A stretch of 64,000 nt of DNA from Planctomycetota bacterium. Lineage in GTDB: Bacteria; Planctomycetota; UBA1135; GCA-002686595. The notes beneath the pieces are model-generated. The model saw only the letters and a list, made by a program, of their open reading frames with translations, searched no databases and was not told the DNA's origin. This document shows positions 1-9,172 of this stretch, in pieces. Position 1 is the first letter of the stretch; each line of letters starts with the position of its first letter. The stretch covers positions 98,996 through 162,995 of the forward strand of contig SIAI01000003.1 of the NCBI GenBank assembly GCA_009691855.1. Reading direction: 5' to 3'. The position numbers and the translations under genes are program-made.

Positions 1-3000
1 CGTGCCGTTGGTGTTGGCGACGATCACGTCCACCACGGCGTTGAGCACGCCGGGCGGCGTCTTGCAGCTCAGCGAGCCGTCGTTCAGCACGACGACATTC
101 GTGGCCAGCACACCGCCGAAGGTGACCACGTTCGTGCCCGCGCCGTCGATGCTGAAGCCTGAGCCGCTCAGCGTCACCGCGGTGTTGCCCTGGAACGTGC
201 CGCGGTTCGGCGTGGCCGCGCTCAGCGCCGGCCGCGCGTGGTAGCGATAGCCGTTGCCCAGCGTTGCCGAGCCGCGCGCGTTGCCGAGCACCACGCTCAC
301 GCGCGCGCCGGCCGTGCCCGCGGGCACGTTGCAGCGCAGACTCTGGTCGCCGAGCACGCTCAGCGCAGTCGCGGCGACGCCGCCGAAGGTGATCGTCGGC
401 GTGCCCGCGGAGTCGTCGAGGAAGCCGGAGCCGGTCAGCGTCACCTGCTGCGGGTTGTTGAAGGCGCCGTCGGCTGGCGAGACCGAGGCCAGCGTGGGCG
501 CGCTGTGGTAGCGGAAGGCGCCGCCCAGCGTGCTCGAGCCGTTCTGGTTGAAGAGCAACACGTCCACGACCGTGCCCGGCGTGCCCGGGCCGATCACGCA
601 GGCGAGCGTGGTGTCGCTCAGTACCTCGACGTCCGAAGCGGTCACGCCGCCGACCACGACCAGCGCGAAGCCCGCGTCGTCGTTCAGGAAGCCGCTGCCG
701 TTCAGGATCACGGGCGTGGAGCCGCCGGCGTGGCCGTGGTTGGGCGCGAGCGCGCTCAGCACCGGCACGCCGTGGTAGCGGAAGGCCGCGGGCAGGGTCA
801 CCGTGCCGTTGGCATTGGCCAGCGTGATGTCCACCAGCGTGAGCGGCGTCCCGGGCGGCGCGCTGCAGCTGAGCAGGGAGTCGCTCTGCACGACCACGGA
901 GGTCGCGGGCGTCGCGCCGAAGGAGACGCTCGTCGGTCCCGCCGGGCCGTCGAGGAAGCCGCTGCCGGCGATGGTGACCTGCGTGCCGCCGAGGGAGGTG
1001 CCCGAAGCCGGCAGCAGCGAGTTGCCCGCCAGCGGCTGGGCATAGGTGAAGGCCAGCGGCAGCGTGGCCGTGCCGTTCGCGTTCGTGACCGTCACGTTGG
1101 CCACCGTGCCCGCCGCGCCCGCGGGCGTGCGGCAGGTGAGCGAGCCGTCGCCGAGCACGCTCACGGCCGTGGCCGGGATGCCGCCGAAACGCACCGCGCA
1201 GGGACCGGCGCTGTCGAGCTGGAAGCCCGTGCCCGAGAGCGTGACCAGCGTGTTGCCGGTCGCGAGGCCGATGGTGGGCGCGGCGCCGACGACGCTGGGC
1301 GTGGCGTGGTAGCGGAAGCCTGCGAAGGTCGCGGTCCCGGCCGCATTGGTGAGCACGATGCTGACCGTGGCGCTGGGCGTGCCGCCGGGCACGACGCACG
1401 AGACGCTGGTGTCCGAGAGCAGGGTCACCGCGCTGGCCGGAACGCCGCCGATGGTCACGCTCGGCGCGCCGCCGCTGCCGGTGAAGGAAGAGCCGCTGAG
1501 TACGATCTCGGTCCCGCCCAGGGCCGTGGCGTGGGCCGGTACGACAGCGGTTATCGCGAGCTCGGCGCTGTACTGGAAGGCGTTGGCGAGCGTGGCCTGC
1601 CCGTTCGGGTTGGCGAGCGTCACGCTGACGCTGGTGCCCGGCGTGCCCGCCGGCGTGCGGCAGGTGAGCAGGGTGTCGCTCTTGACCGAAACGGTGGGCG
1701 ACTTGTTGGCGCCGAAGAAGACCTCGTTGGCCCCGGCCGTCAGCAGGAAGCCCGTGCCGCGCACCTGCACGATCGTGGCCCCGCGCCAGTCGCCGTTGAC
1801 GGGCGCGAGCGTGGTCAGCGTCGGCAGCGCGTTGTAGAAGAAGTTGCCCGAGTACAGGGACTGGCCGTTGTTGTTCACCAGCACGACGTCCACCAGCTGG
1901 CCCGCGGGCCCGGGCGGCGTCTGGCAGGTCAGCGTGGTGTCGTTCACCACGACCACGTTCGTGGCCGGCGCGCCGGCGACGAGCACGCGCGGCGTGCCGG
2001 ACCCGTCGGCCAGGAATTCCAGGCCGGTGAGCGTCAGCGACGTGCCGCCGAGTGCGGTGCCCACCAGCGGGGCCACATCGTCGAGTCGCGGCCCGACCGA
2101 AAGCAGCTCCACGTTGCCGTGGGCGTTGATGATCTCGCGTTGTCCGCTGATCGGCGCGCAGGGCGAGCTCGGCTGGCTGCCGCGCACCACGAAGCGGTTG
2201 CTCGGGTCGTTCAGGGTGTCGATGACCAGGTCGATCGAGCCCGCGGTGTGGCCCGGGCGGTGGTAAACCCACAGCTTGCCGAGCGGCGAGGAGTAGCTGG
2301 CGAGCTCCTCCAGGCAGGTCGTGCCGTTGGGCAACACGCGGAACAGCGCGCGGTCGGCGGGGGTCCAAGCCATGTTGCTGATGGCCGCCGTGTCGCCGGG
2401 ATGGAAGGCGATCTCGAGGATGCGATAGCCCAGGCGCTCGAGCTCGCGGTTGCAGGCCGGGTTGATGTGGTCGCCGTGGCCGTGGGGCGCGAGGATGCGC
2501 AGCGGCGTGCTGGCCGGATCCCTGCCCATACAGAAGCGCAGCACCTGGTCCACGCGGTCCATGTCGTAGGCCGCGTCGAACAGGTTGGCGCCGGGGATGT
2601 TGCCGTAGCCTGAGCCGTATATCAGCACCTCGCCGCCGTCGAGCGGCAGCAAGTAGATGCACACGTTGCCGGCGATCCCCCCGGTGGGCGAGGCGTGCAC
2701 CCCGTAGATGCAGTAGAAGCCCAGCGTGTCGTCGCCGGTGACAGGCACGAAGTCGGCGTTGGTCTTGATCGGGCTGGGGCGGTTCGCGCGCGCGTTGTCC
2801 ACCGCGCAAATGCCCGCGGCGAGTTGCTGTGCCTGGGGGGTGGTGGGGCGCGCCATGCGCTTCTGGACCACGGCGGACGCGCCCCCGTAACCCACGAGGT
2901 GTACGCAGTTGTCCTCTTCACCACCGGCAGGAAGAGCCTGCAGGAGCGGCGCGAGCAGCAGGTATCCGAAGAGACCGGCCGCAGCATTTCGTGCGAGAAC

Positions 3001-3006
3001 GAGCAT
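1..3006 (-). CDS. Exported metallo-beta-lactamase-fold protein with IPT/TIG repeats (3' end cut by window)
   Basis: The minus strand is open from an ATG at 3006 to base 1, giving 1002 visible residues with no stop; the C-terminus lies outside the window. Residues 1-30 form a signal peptide with core LLLAPLLQALPA. HGHGDH at residues 175-180 is the HxHxDH zinc motif of metallo-beta-lactamase-fold hydrolases, and PGHTAGS at 251-257 supplies the next metal histidine (H253). From about residue 305 onward there are eight successive 87-89 residue IPT/TIG (immunoglobulin-like) repeats. Each has a GSGF-type turn and most end in an FRYH-like strand; the eighth is cut by the edge. The protein is probably secreted or surface-bound, with the repeats as a stalk or adhesive part. 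The substrate cannot be predicted. No clear ribosome binding site precedes the ATG. The plus-strand open frames here are shadows of this gene. Confidence 0.85.
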   Translation of the reverse strand, partial: MLVLARNAAAGLFGYLLLAPLLQALPAGGEEDNCVHLVGYGGASAVVQKRMARPTTPQAQQLAAGICAVDNARANRPSPIKTNADFVPVTGDDTLGFYCIYGVHASPTGGIAGNVCIYLLPLDGGEVLIYGSGYGNIPGANLFDAAYDMDRVDQVLRFCMGRDPASTPLRILAPHGHGDHINPACNRELERLGYRILEIAFHPGDTAAISNMAWTPADRALFRVLPNGTTCLEELASYSSPLGKLWVYHRPGHTAGSIDLVIDTLNDPSNRFVVRGSQPSSPCAPISGQREIINAHGNVELLSVGPRLDDVAPLVGTALGGTSLTLTGLEFLADGSGTPRVLVAGAPATNVVVVNDTTLTCQTPPGPAGQLVDVVLVNNNGQSLYSGNFFYNALPTLTTLAPVNGDWRGATIVQVRGTGFLLTAGANEVFFGANKSPTVSVKSDTLLTCRTPAGTPGTSVSVTLANPNGQATLANAFQYSAELAITAVVPAHATALGGTEIVLSGSSFTGSGGAPSVTIGGVPASAVTLLSDTSVSCVVPGGTPSATVSIVLTNAAGTATFAGFRYHATPSVVGAAPTIGLATGNTLVTLSGTGFQLDSAGPCAVRFGGIPATAVSVLGDGSLTCRTPAGAAGTVANVTVTNANGTATLPLAFTYAQPLAGNSLLPASGTSLGGTQVTIAGSGFLDGPAGPTSVSFGATPATSVVVQSDSLLSCSAPPGTPLTLVDITLANANGTVTLPAAFRYHGVPVLSALAPNHGHAGGSTPVILNGSGFLNDDAGFALVVVGGVTASDVEVLSDTTLACVIGPGTPGTVVDVLLFNQNGSSTLGGAFRYHSAPTLASVSPADGAFNNPQQVTLTGSGFLDDSAGTPTITFGGVAATALSVLGDQSLRCNVPAGTAGARVSVVLGNARGSATLGNGYRYHARPALSAATPNRGTFQGNTAVTLSGSGFSIDGAGTNVVTFGGVLATNVVVLNDGSLSCKTPPGVLNAVVDVIVANTNGT

Positions 3007-3301
3007 GAGAGGGGGGGTGGTGGGAACGAAGAGTTCTCTGGTGAGAACCGTACCCCCTCGCTGGCCAGGGCGAGGTTTTTCGGGAAGAGTCGTGCGCGCG
3101 TCGTGCTCGAGCGCGTGCAGGCTGCGGAAAGTTCTGCCGGGCCGCGCACGTTCCTCGTCGCGACAGTCGGGGCGGAGCGTGGAAAAGACAGCACTGCGCG
3201 GGCGAGGACCCACCGTGGCGGAGAGGGCTCGCTCGATTCCGTTCGCCCCTCCAAGCTTGTCTAGACGCCCCAGTTCCGGCGCACCCACGAGTGCGGGCTA
3301 G
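3007..3301. other. Intergenic stretch upstream of the metallo-beta-lactamase gene
   Basis: This is a roughly 295-base gap between the start of the leftward metallo-beta-lactamase/IPT gene and the rightward ASPIC/UnbV fragment. It must hold the promoter of the leftward gene. I see no confident -35/-10 pair, RNA structure or coding signal. A TAG at 3299-3301 closes the frame of the fragment that follows. Confidence 0.6.
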
Positions 3302-3319
3302 ACCCGGGCCGCGACGACC

Positions 3320-3592
3320 ATGGCCATGTTCCGCGTGCGCGAGCGCAGCGCAGCGGACGCGCTGGGAGCCGTGCTCACCGTGGAGCTCGCGGGGAAGCAG
3401 CTGCGCCGCGACGTGCTCGTGGCTTACGGTTATCTCCCCAGCCACGATCCGCGCGTGCACCTCGGGCTGGGCGCGCTCACCCGCATCGACGCGGTCGAGG
3501 TGCGCTGGGTGGACGGGACGAGCGAGCGCTTCGGTCCCTTCGAGGCCGGGAGCGTGTACGAACTCCAGCGCGGCAAGGGCACGCCGCGCTGA
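3320..3592 (+). pseudogene. Orphan C-terminal ASPIC/UnbV fragment
   Basis: This 90-residue frame matches only the last part of the FG-GAP/ASPIC-UnbV protein encoded at 5079-6752. Shared stretches include SHDPRVHLGLGALTR, WVDGT, ERFGP, and an 'RRDV..YGYL' / 'RRDV..FGYL' block. The ASPIC/UnbV domain normally ends a protein with several FG-GAP (VCBS) repeats, and none are present here. An in-frame TAG lies just upstream at 3299-3301. There is no signal peptide. The simplest reading is the 3' remnant of a deleted or partly duplicated paralogue; a short independent gene is less likely. Bases 3438-3480 are identical to 6598-6640. Confidence 0.7.
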
Positions 3593-3666
3593 CGCGTCGC
3601 GCTGCTGACGCGCCTGGCCCCCTGCGCGCCGGACCTGCGAGTATCATCCCTGCCCGCCCAAGCACC

Positions 3667-5082
3667 ATGGAGCACACGAGCGCATTCCTCCGCTTTCCCA
3701 CCCTGCGGGTCCTGGCGCTAGCCGTGCTGGCGCTGAGCGTGGGCTGTTCTCGGCCCGGCGCACGGCTCGAGCTACCGCTCCCGGAGGACGTCACCGGCGT
3801 CGATCGGATGGTGCTCGAGCGGGTCGAAGCGGCGGCCGCCGCCTTCGCGCGCGGCGAGTCCGCGGCCGCGCTCGAATTGGCGCTGGTGTACGAGGCCAAC
3901 AGCCTGAACGCGCTGGCGGTGCGCACCTATGAAGTGTGCCTCACGCTGCCGCTGCCGGTGGCCGAGGTCCAGTTCCACCGCGGGCGGACGTTGGCCGAGA
4001 TGGGGCAGGCGCAGGCCTCGTCGGCGGCCTTCGGGGCCGCGCAGGCCGCCGATCGAAGCTACGTCCCGGCCTTCTGGCGCGACGGCCAGGTGCTGCTCGA
4101 GGCCGGCGAGGTGCAGCGCGCGCGCGCACAGTTCGAGCACGCCATCGCGCTCGAGTCCGACAACGTGGCCGCGCGCATCGGCCTGGCACGCGTGCAGCTC
4201 GTGCTCGACGACCCGCAGGGCGCGCTGCGCACCCTGGCCTCGGTGGTCGAGCGCCAGCCGGAGGAGCGCTTCGTGCACGGCCTGCTCGCGCGCGCGCACC
4301 AGGCCCTGGGCGACGAGGCGCGCGCGGCCGAGGAGCTGGAGGCCGAGAAGAGCGCGAAGCACGTCTCGATGGCCGATCCGCTCACGGCCGAGATGCGCAA
4401 GCGCGCCACCGGCATCATCCCGGCGGTGCGCCGCGCCAACGAGGCCCTCGCCGACGGGCGTAGCGCCGAGGCGCTTGAGGTACTCGAGCCGGTCTATGCG
4501 CGCGACGCGGACAAGCTCGCCATCGTGCAGACCTATGGCAAGGCCTTGCTCGAAGCCGGGCAAGCCGCGCGCGCGCAGACGGTGCTCGAGCAGGGCCTGA
4601 AGCTGCACGCGGACGACTACAAGCTCGAGCTCCTGCTGGGGCTCGCGCTCCTGCACCAGGAGCACAACCAGCCCGCGCTCGCGCACCTCACGCGCGCGCG
4701 TGAGCTCAACCCGGCCTACGGTCCGACGCACCTGCACCTGGGCAAGCTCCTGACCAAGATGGGCCGCCTGGCGGAGGCCGAGGAGTCGCTGCTGCGCGCG
4801 CTGGACTCCGAGGATGCCGAGCTGAAGACCTTCCTCGAGCTGGGCCAGGTGCAGCTCGGCCGCGCGGCCTTCGCGCGCGCGGTCGCCACCAGCACGCGCG
4901 CCTGCGCGCGCTACCCGCGTTCGGCCGCGCCCTGGTTGCAGCTGGCCGAGGCCGAGGCGCGCGGCGGCGACGCGGACGCTGCGCGCGCCGCGCTGGCCAC
5001 GGCCGAGTCGCTGAAGGCGTCGGCGGCGCGTCTGGAGAGCGTGCGCCGCTTGCTGAGCGAAGGGAGCGCGAGCAGGCGATGA
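3667..5082 (+). CDS. TPR-repeat lipoprotein
   Basis: A 471-residue protein with a lipoprotein signal peptide (LALSVGC, lipid-attachment Cys at residue 27). Most of the rest consists of tetratricopeptide-type helical pairs, visible as repeated A-L-x-L-G / A-x-A-x-x-x-x-x-A-L spacing between about residues 50 and 450. Such proteins are usually envelope-anchored scaffolds for protein-protein contacts. The stop overlaps the start of the next gene by four bases (ATGA at 5079-5082), so the two are translationally coupled. The FG-GAP/ASPIC-UnbV product is therefore the obvious candidate partner. The exact role is unknown. Confidence 0.85.
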   Translation: MEHTSAFLRFPTLRVLALAVLALSVGCSRPGARLELPLPEDVTGVDRMVLERVEAAAAAFARGESAAALELALVYEANSLNALAVRTYEVCLTLPLPVAEVQFHRGRTLAEMGQAQASSAAFGAAQAADRSYVPAFWRDGQVLLEAGEVQRARAQFEHAIALESDNVAARIGLARVQLVLDDPQGALRTLASVVERQPEERFVHGLLARAHQALGDEARAAEELEAEKSAKHVSMADPLTAEMRKRATGIIPAVRRANEALADGRSAEALEVLEPVYARDADKLAIVQTYGKALLEAGQAARAQTVLEQGLKLHADDYKLELLLGLALLHQEHNQPALAHLTRARELNPAYGPTHLHLGKLLTKMGRLAEAEESLLRALDSEDAELKTFLELGQVQLGRAAFARAVATSTRACARYPRSAAPWLQLAEAEARGGDADAARAALATAESLKASAARLESVRRLLSEGSASRR

Positions 5083-6752
5083 GCGCGCGTGGCCTGTTGC
5101 TCGCGCTGGTCGTGCTGCTCGCCGCCTGCGGCGAGGCCCAGGCTCCGGCGCCCGCAGGCGCGGCGCCCGCGCCGTGGTTCGTGGAGAGCGCAGTGGAGCG
5201 CGGACTCGACTTCCGCCACCAGAACGGGCACGCCGAGGACTACTGGATGCCCGAGATCCTCGGCGGCGGCGGGGCGCTGTTCGACCTGGAGCAGGACGGC
5301 GATCTGGACGCCTACCTGGTGCAGAGCGGCAGTCTGCAAGAGGGCACGCCCCCCGAGGCGTTGGCGAACCGCCTGTACGCGAACGACGGCACCGGGCACT
5401 TCCACGACGCGACGCGCGGCAGCGGGGCCGAGGATCCGCGCTACGGCATGGGCGTCGCGTGCGCCGACGCCGACGGCGACGCGGACACGGATCTCTTCGT
5501 CACCAACCTCGGGCGCAACACCTGGCTGCGCAACGAGGGTGCGGGGCGCTTCACCGATGCCTCGGAGTCGGCCGGCTTCCTGGCCGAGGGCTGGAGCACG
5601 AGCGCGGCCTTCTTCGACTACGACAAGGACGGTGCGCTCGACCTGTTCGTGGTGCGCTACGTCGAGTGGTCGAAGGGCAGCGAGCTGCCGTGCATGGACT
5701 CGGTCGGACGGCGCGACTACTGCAGCCCGAAGAGCTATCGCGCGCCGGCACGTTCGCTGCTCTATCACAACGAGGGCGCCGGCCGCTTCGCCGACGTCTC
5801 CGCGGCGAGCGCGGTGTTCGCCGAGCCCTCGACGGGCCTGGGCGTCGCCACAGGTGACTTCGACGCCGACGGTTGGCTGGACGTGTTCGTGGCCAACGAC
5901 GGCCACCCCAACCACCAGTGGCGCAACCTGCAGGACGGGCGCTTCGAGAACGTCGCCATCAAGAGCGGCTCGGGCGTCGATGCGCAGGGCGTGCCCAAGG
6001 CCGGCATGGGCGTGCTGGCGGCCGACCTCGACGGAGATCTCGACCTCGACGTCTTGGTGTGCAACCTGCACGGCGAGAGCGACTCCTACTATCGCAACGA
6101 GGGCGCGTTCTTCGCCGACCGCACGCCGCTGCTCGCGCTGGGCAGCCTGAGCAAGCCCTTCACGCGCTTCGGCCTCGCGCTGGGCGACTTCGATCACGAC
6201 CGGCGCTTCGATCTGTACGAGTGCAACGGGCGCGTCGAGCGGCCCGACGAGTTCCAGCCCGACAGTCCGTACTCCGAGCCGAACCTGCTGCTCACCTCGC
6301 TCGCCAGCGGACGCATGGCCGAGGTCCTGCCGCGCGGCGGCACGGCCGCGCCGCTGCTGGCGGTCAGCCGCGGCGTGTGTCAGGGCGACGTCGACGGCGA
6401 CGGCGACCTGGACCTCTTGGTGCTCAACAACGCCGGCCCCGCGCAGCTGCTGCTGAACCAGAAGGGCGGCGGGGGCAACTGGATTCTCGTGCGCGCGCTG
6501 GAGAAGAGCGGCGGCGATGCGCTCAACGCGATCCTGGAGTTCGAGCTCGGCGAGCAGCGCGTGCGCCGCGACGTGAACGCCAGCTTCGGCTACCTCTCCA
6601 GCCACGATCCGCGCGTGCACCTCGGGCTGGGCGCGCTCACGCGTGTGGACGGCGTGGGGATCACCTGGGTCGATGGCACGCGCGAGCGCTTCGGGCCGCT
6701 CGAGGCCAACCACGTGCACGTGCTGCGGCGCGGCAGCGGCACAGCGCAGTAG
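5079..6752 (+). CDS. FG-GAP/VCBS repeat lipoprotein with C-terminal ASPIC/UnbV domain
   Basis: A 557-residue CRTAC1-like protein. A lipobox (LLAAC, Cys 17) predicts an envelope lipoprotein. At least seven FG-GAP/VCBS calcium-binding blades are visible as D-x-D-x-D/N-G-x-x-D-L motifs, for example DGDLDAYLV, DADGWLDVFVAN and VDGDGDLDLLVLN, spanning about residues 60-460 and predicting a beta-propeller. The last 75 residues are an ASPIC/UnbV domain with the usual SHDPRVHLGLG core. It overlaps the upstream TPR gene by four bases. The family is common in planctomycetes, acidobacteria and marine bacteria; no enzymatic activity is established for the domain. The gene ends in a GC-rich palindrome facing a convergent relative. 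Confidence 0.88.
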   Translation: MSARGLLLALVVLLAACGEAQAPAPAGAAPAPWFVESAVERGLDFRHQNGHAEDYWMPEILGGGGALFDLEQDGDLDAYLVQSGSLQEGTPPEALANRLYANDGTGHFHDATRGSGAEDPRYGMGVACADADGDADTDLFVTNLGRNTWLRNEGAGRFTDASESAGFLAEGWSTSAAFFDYDKDGALDLFVVRYVEWSKGSELPCMDSVGRRDYCSPKSYRAPARSLLYHNEGAGRFADVSAASAVFAEPSTGLGVATGDFDADGWLDVFVANDGHPNHQWRNLQDGRFENVAIKSGSGVDAQGVPKAGMGVLAADLDGDLDLDVLVCNLHGESDSYYRNEGAFFADRTPLLALGSLSKPFTRFGLALGDFDHDRRFDLYECNGRVERPDEFQPDSPYSEPNLLLTSLASGRMAEVLPRGGTAAPLLAVSRGVCQGDVDGDGDLDLLVLNNAGPAQLLLNQKGGGGNWILVRALEKSGGDALNAILEFELGEQRVRRDVNASFGYLSSHDPRVHLGLGALTRVDGVGITWVDGTRERFGPLEANHVHVLRRGSGTAQ

Positions 6753-6765
6753 GCGCGCGCGCGCC
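6752..6765. terminator. Short GC palindrome between convergent stops
   Basis: A perfect 14-base palindrome (ggcgcgcgcgcgcc) lies between the stop codons of two convergent genes (TAG at 6750-6752 and the minus-strand TGA at 6768-6770). It could act as a bidirectional terminator, but there is no T-tract and alternating GC arises easily in this genome. Confidence 0.35.
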
Positions 6766-6767
6766 GC

Positions 6768-8942
6768 TCAGGGGATCGGCCGCAGCTCGTCCACGCCCTC
6801 CGTGATGCGCACGCGCGCGTCGACCGCCACGTCGCGGAAGGTCTGCGTGAGGTCGCTGGTGGGCCAGTAGATCTCCAGCACGTCGATGCGCGTCGCGGAG
6901 CCGAGGCCGAGGTGCTGCCGCAGCGGGTTGGCGCCGAAGCTGCCGCCGCTGTTCACGTGGCGGTAGATCGAACGCTTGACGCCGTTCTCGCTGACTTCGC
7001 AGCGGATGCGCGCGCCGATGCCGGCGCGGTTCGACTTCACGCCGAGCGCCTGCACCTCGATCCAGTGCCGGCCGAAGCCGGGGTTCTGGAACAGCGCGTT
7101 GCCGAAGGCGTCGCCCGGGAAGGCGCCGCCCATCTCGGCGAAGACGTCCGTGTCGCCGTCGCGGTCCAGGTCGGCGAAGGCCACGCCGTGGCCCTTCTGC
7201 AGGTGCCCGAAGCCGCCGTTGGTGGTGACGTCGGCGAAGCGCTTGCCGCCGCGGTTCCAGTACATGCGGTTGGGCACCAGCGCTTCGTAGTCGGGGAAGC
7301 CCGTGGAGAGGTAGAAGTCGAGGAAGCCGTCGTCATCGAGGTCGCCGAAGTTGGCGCCCATGGTGATGCTGATGTCGGTCAGGCCCACCTCGCGCGTCAC
7401 GTCGCGGAAGCCGCCGTGGCCGTCGCCGCGGAACAGGCGCGCGAGCTCGGCGTTGCTCTGGCCGCCCAGCAGGTCGAGCACGTAGGGTCCGACCTTGGTC
7501 CAGTAGCTCGAGACGTAGAGATCCAGCGCGCCGTCGTTGTCGTAGTCGAAGAACCACACCGGGAAGCTGCGCTCCGGCCCCAGCACGGAGAGCCTCGCGG
7601 CCACGTCCTCGAAGGTGCCGTCGCGCTTGTTGTGATAGAGCCGATCGTCGCCGAGGTTGGAGACGTAGAGGTCGGGGTAGCGGTCGCCGTCGTAGTCGCC
7701 CCAGCAGCAGCCCTTGGCGTAGCGCTGATTCAGGACCCCGGCCGCGGCCGCCACGTCCACGAACCTGCCGTTGCCCTCGTTCCGAAATAGCTGGCTGGGC
7801 GCGTCGATGCGCGGACTCGACTCGTTGGCCATGTACAGGTCGAGGTCGCCGTCGTTGTCATAGTCGGCCCAGGCCACGGCCTGGGTCGGGTAGTTCGCCT
7901 CCGCCAGGCCGGCGGCGAAGGTCACGTCCAGGAAGGTGCCGTCGCCCTCGTTGTGCAGCAGCGACTCGGCCACGCGGCCCTGCTCGTACAGCCAGGCGCC
8001 GCGCGGCACGAGGATGTCGAGCCAGCCGTCGTTGTCGTAGTCGGTCTGGATGCAGTTGAGTCCGCCGCCGATGCCCTTCAAGTTGGCCGCCTCCGTGCGC
8101 TCGACGAAGGTGCCGTCGGGCTGGCCCTTGAACAGGCGCAGTTGCCCGCTGGGCAGCACCTCCGAGGTCACCAGGTCGAACACGCCGTCGTTGTCGAAGT
8201 CGTCGGCGATCGCGCCTCCGGCGAGGGTCATGGAGTTCACGCCGAGCTGCGGGGCGACGTCCACGAAACGCGGGAAGGCTTCGTCCGAGGCGAAGGCCGA
8301 GGGCGGGACGACGAGCGCGGGCGGCACGTGCTCGGGGTACTCGCCGAGCGTCATGTAGGCGAGGTTGAGCAGCCAGCGCGCGGTCAGGTCCTCGGGCGCG
8401 TCGGCCAGCAACGCGGTGAACACCTCGATCGCCTTGCGCGAGCCCTGTTGGTCCTGGTGCACGCCGCCCTTCCCGATCGGCACCAGGCAGCTCTCGCTGG
8501 TGTGGCGAGCGACGCAGTTCTGGGTCTCGCCCAGGCGCAGCCACGACAACCCCAGATAGAAGCGCGTCTTGAGCATGGCCTCGTGCTCGACCTTGCCCTC
8601 CAGCCTCGGCAGCAGCGCGCAGGCCTCCGCGAAGTGCTCGACCGCGCTCTCGGTCTTGCCCTGGCGCAGCTCGACCATCGCGATCTTGCCCAGCAGGTCC
8701 CAGCGCTTCTGCGCCTGCTTGCCCGGCGCCAGCGCGGCCAGCGCCGCGTGCAGCCCGGGCAGCTCCCACTCGCCGATGAAGATCTTGTCGTACTCGAGCC
8801 TGCGCGCCGGCTCGGCCAGGTAGGCGAGCATGCGTGCGTGGCTCGCGCGCCGCGCGTCGGCTCCCGCCGCGGGCACCGGGGCCTCAGCCGACGCCTGCAG
8901 CAGGAGGGAGAGGGCGGCGAGCGCCTGGAGCGCGAGACACAT
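6768..8942 (-). CDS. Exported FG-GAP/VCBS protein with N-terminal helical region and ASPIC/UnbV domain
   Basis: A 724-residue exported protein. Residues 1-20 are a signal peptide without a lipobox. Residues 30-230 are helical with TPR-like spacing. Residues 245-600 contain about seven calcium-binding FG-GAP blades (FDNDGVFDLV, YDNDGWLDILV, YDNDGDLDLYMAN, YDGDRYPDLYVSN, YDNDGALDLYVSS, LDDDGFLDFYLS, LDRDGDTDVF). The end is an ASPIC/UnbV domain with QHLGLGSATRID and IYWP. It is a remote relative of the 5079-6752 product on the opposite strand. Here the TPR-like and propeller parts are fused in one chain, whereas next door they are two coupled genes. It probably sits in the periplasm or on the surface. 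Confidence 0.87.
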   Translation of the reverse strand: MCLALQALAALSLLLQASAEAPVPAAGADARRASHARMLAYLAEPARRLEYDKIFIGEWELPGLHAALAALAPGKQAQKRWDLLGKIAMVELRQGKTESAVEHFAEACALLPRLEGKVEHEAMLKTRFYLGLSWLRLGETQNCVARHTSESCLVPIGKGGVHQDQQGSRKAIEVFTALLADAPEDLTARWLLNLAYMTLGEYPEHVPPALVVPPSAFASDEAFPRFVDVAPQLGVNSMTLAGGAIADDFDNDGVFDLVTSEVLPSGQLRLFKGQPDGTFVERTEAANLKGIGGGLNCIQTDYDNDGWLDILVPRGAWLYEQGRVAESLLHNEGDGTFLDVTFAAGLAEANYPTQAVAWADYDNDGDLDLYMANESSPRIDAPSQLFRNEGNGRFVDVAAAAGVLNQRYAKGCCWGDYDGDRYPDLYVSNLGDDRLYHNKRDGTFEDVAARLSVLGPERSFPVWFFDYDNDGALDLYVSSYWTKVGPYVLDLLGGQSNAELARLFRGDGHGGFRDVTREVGLTDISITMGANFGDLDDDGFLDFYLSTGFPDYEALVPNRMYWNRGGKRFADVTTNGGFGHLQKGHGVAFADLDRDGDTDVFAEMGGAFPGDAFGNALFQNPGFGRHWIEVQALGVKSNRAGIGARIRCEVSENGVKRSIYRHVNSGGSFGANPLRQHLGLGSATRIDVLEIYWPTSDLTQTFRDVAVDARVRITEGVDELRPIP

Positions 8943-9172
8943 GCGGGGTCCTGGGGAGGCGAACGGCGCGACCGGGTCGGTTGACGGATTCCGGCGGCCG
9001 GCGACCGGAACCTTATCACTTTGGCGCGTTCCCCTGGCCTCCCCGGCCGCGCGTGGGCTGCCCGCGCCGGGGTCGCGAAGAGGGCTCGTCCACGCGTGTG
9101 CGGAGGCCCGCTGGCGCCTACACTGCGCGCCCTCTTCGCGCTCTCCCGAACCTCGTCCCTGCGCTCGTTCCC

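Noticed and set aside
238..2613. 791-residue plus-strand open frame
   Set aside because: It is Arg/His/Ala/Gly-rich with no domain and is the complement of the IPT/TIG gene, whose minus-strand reading shows clear repeats and a zinc motif.
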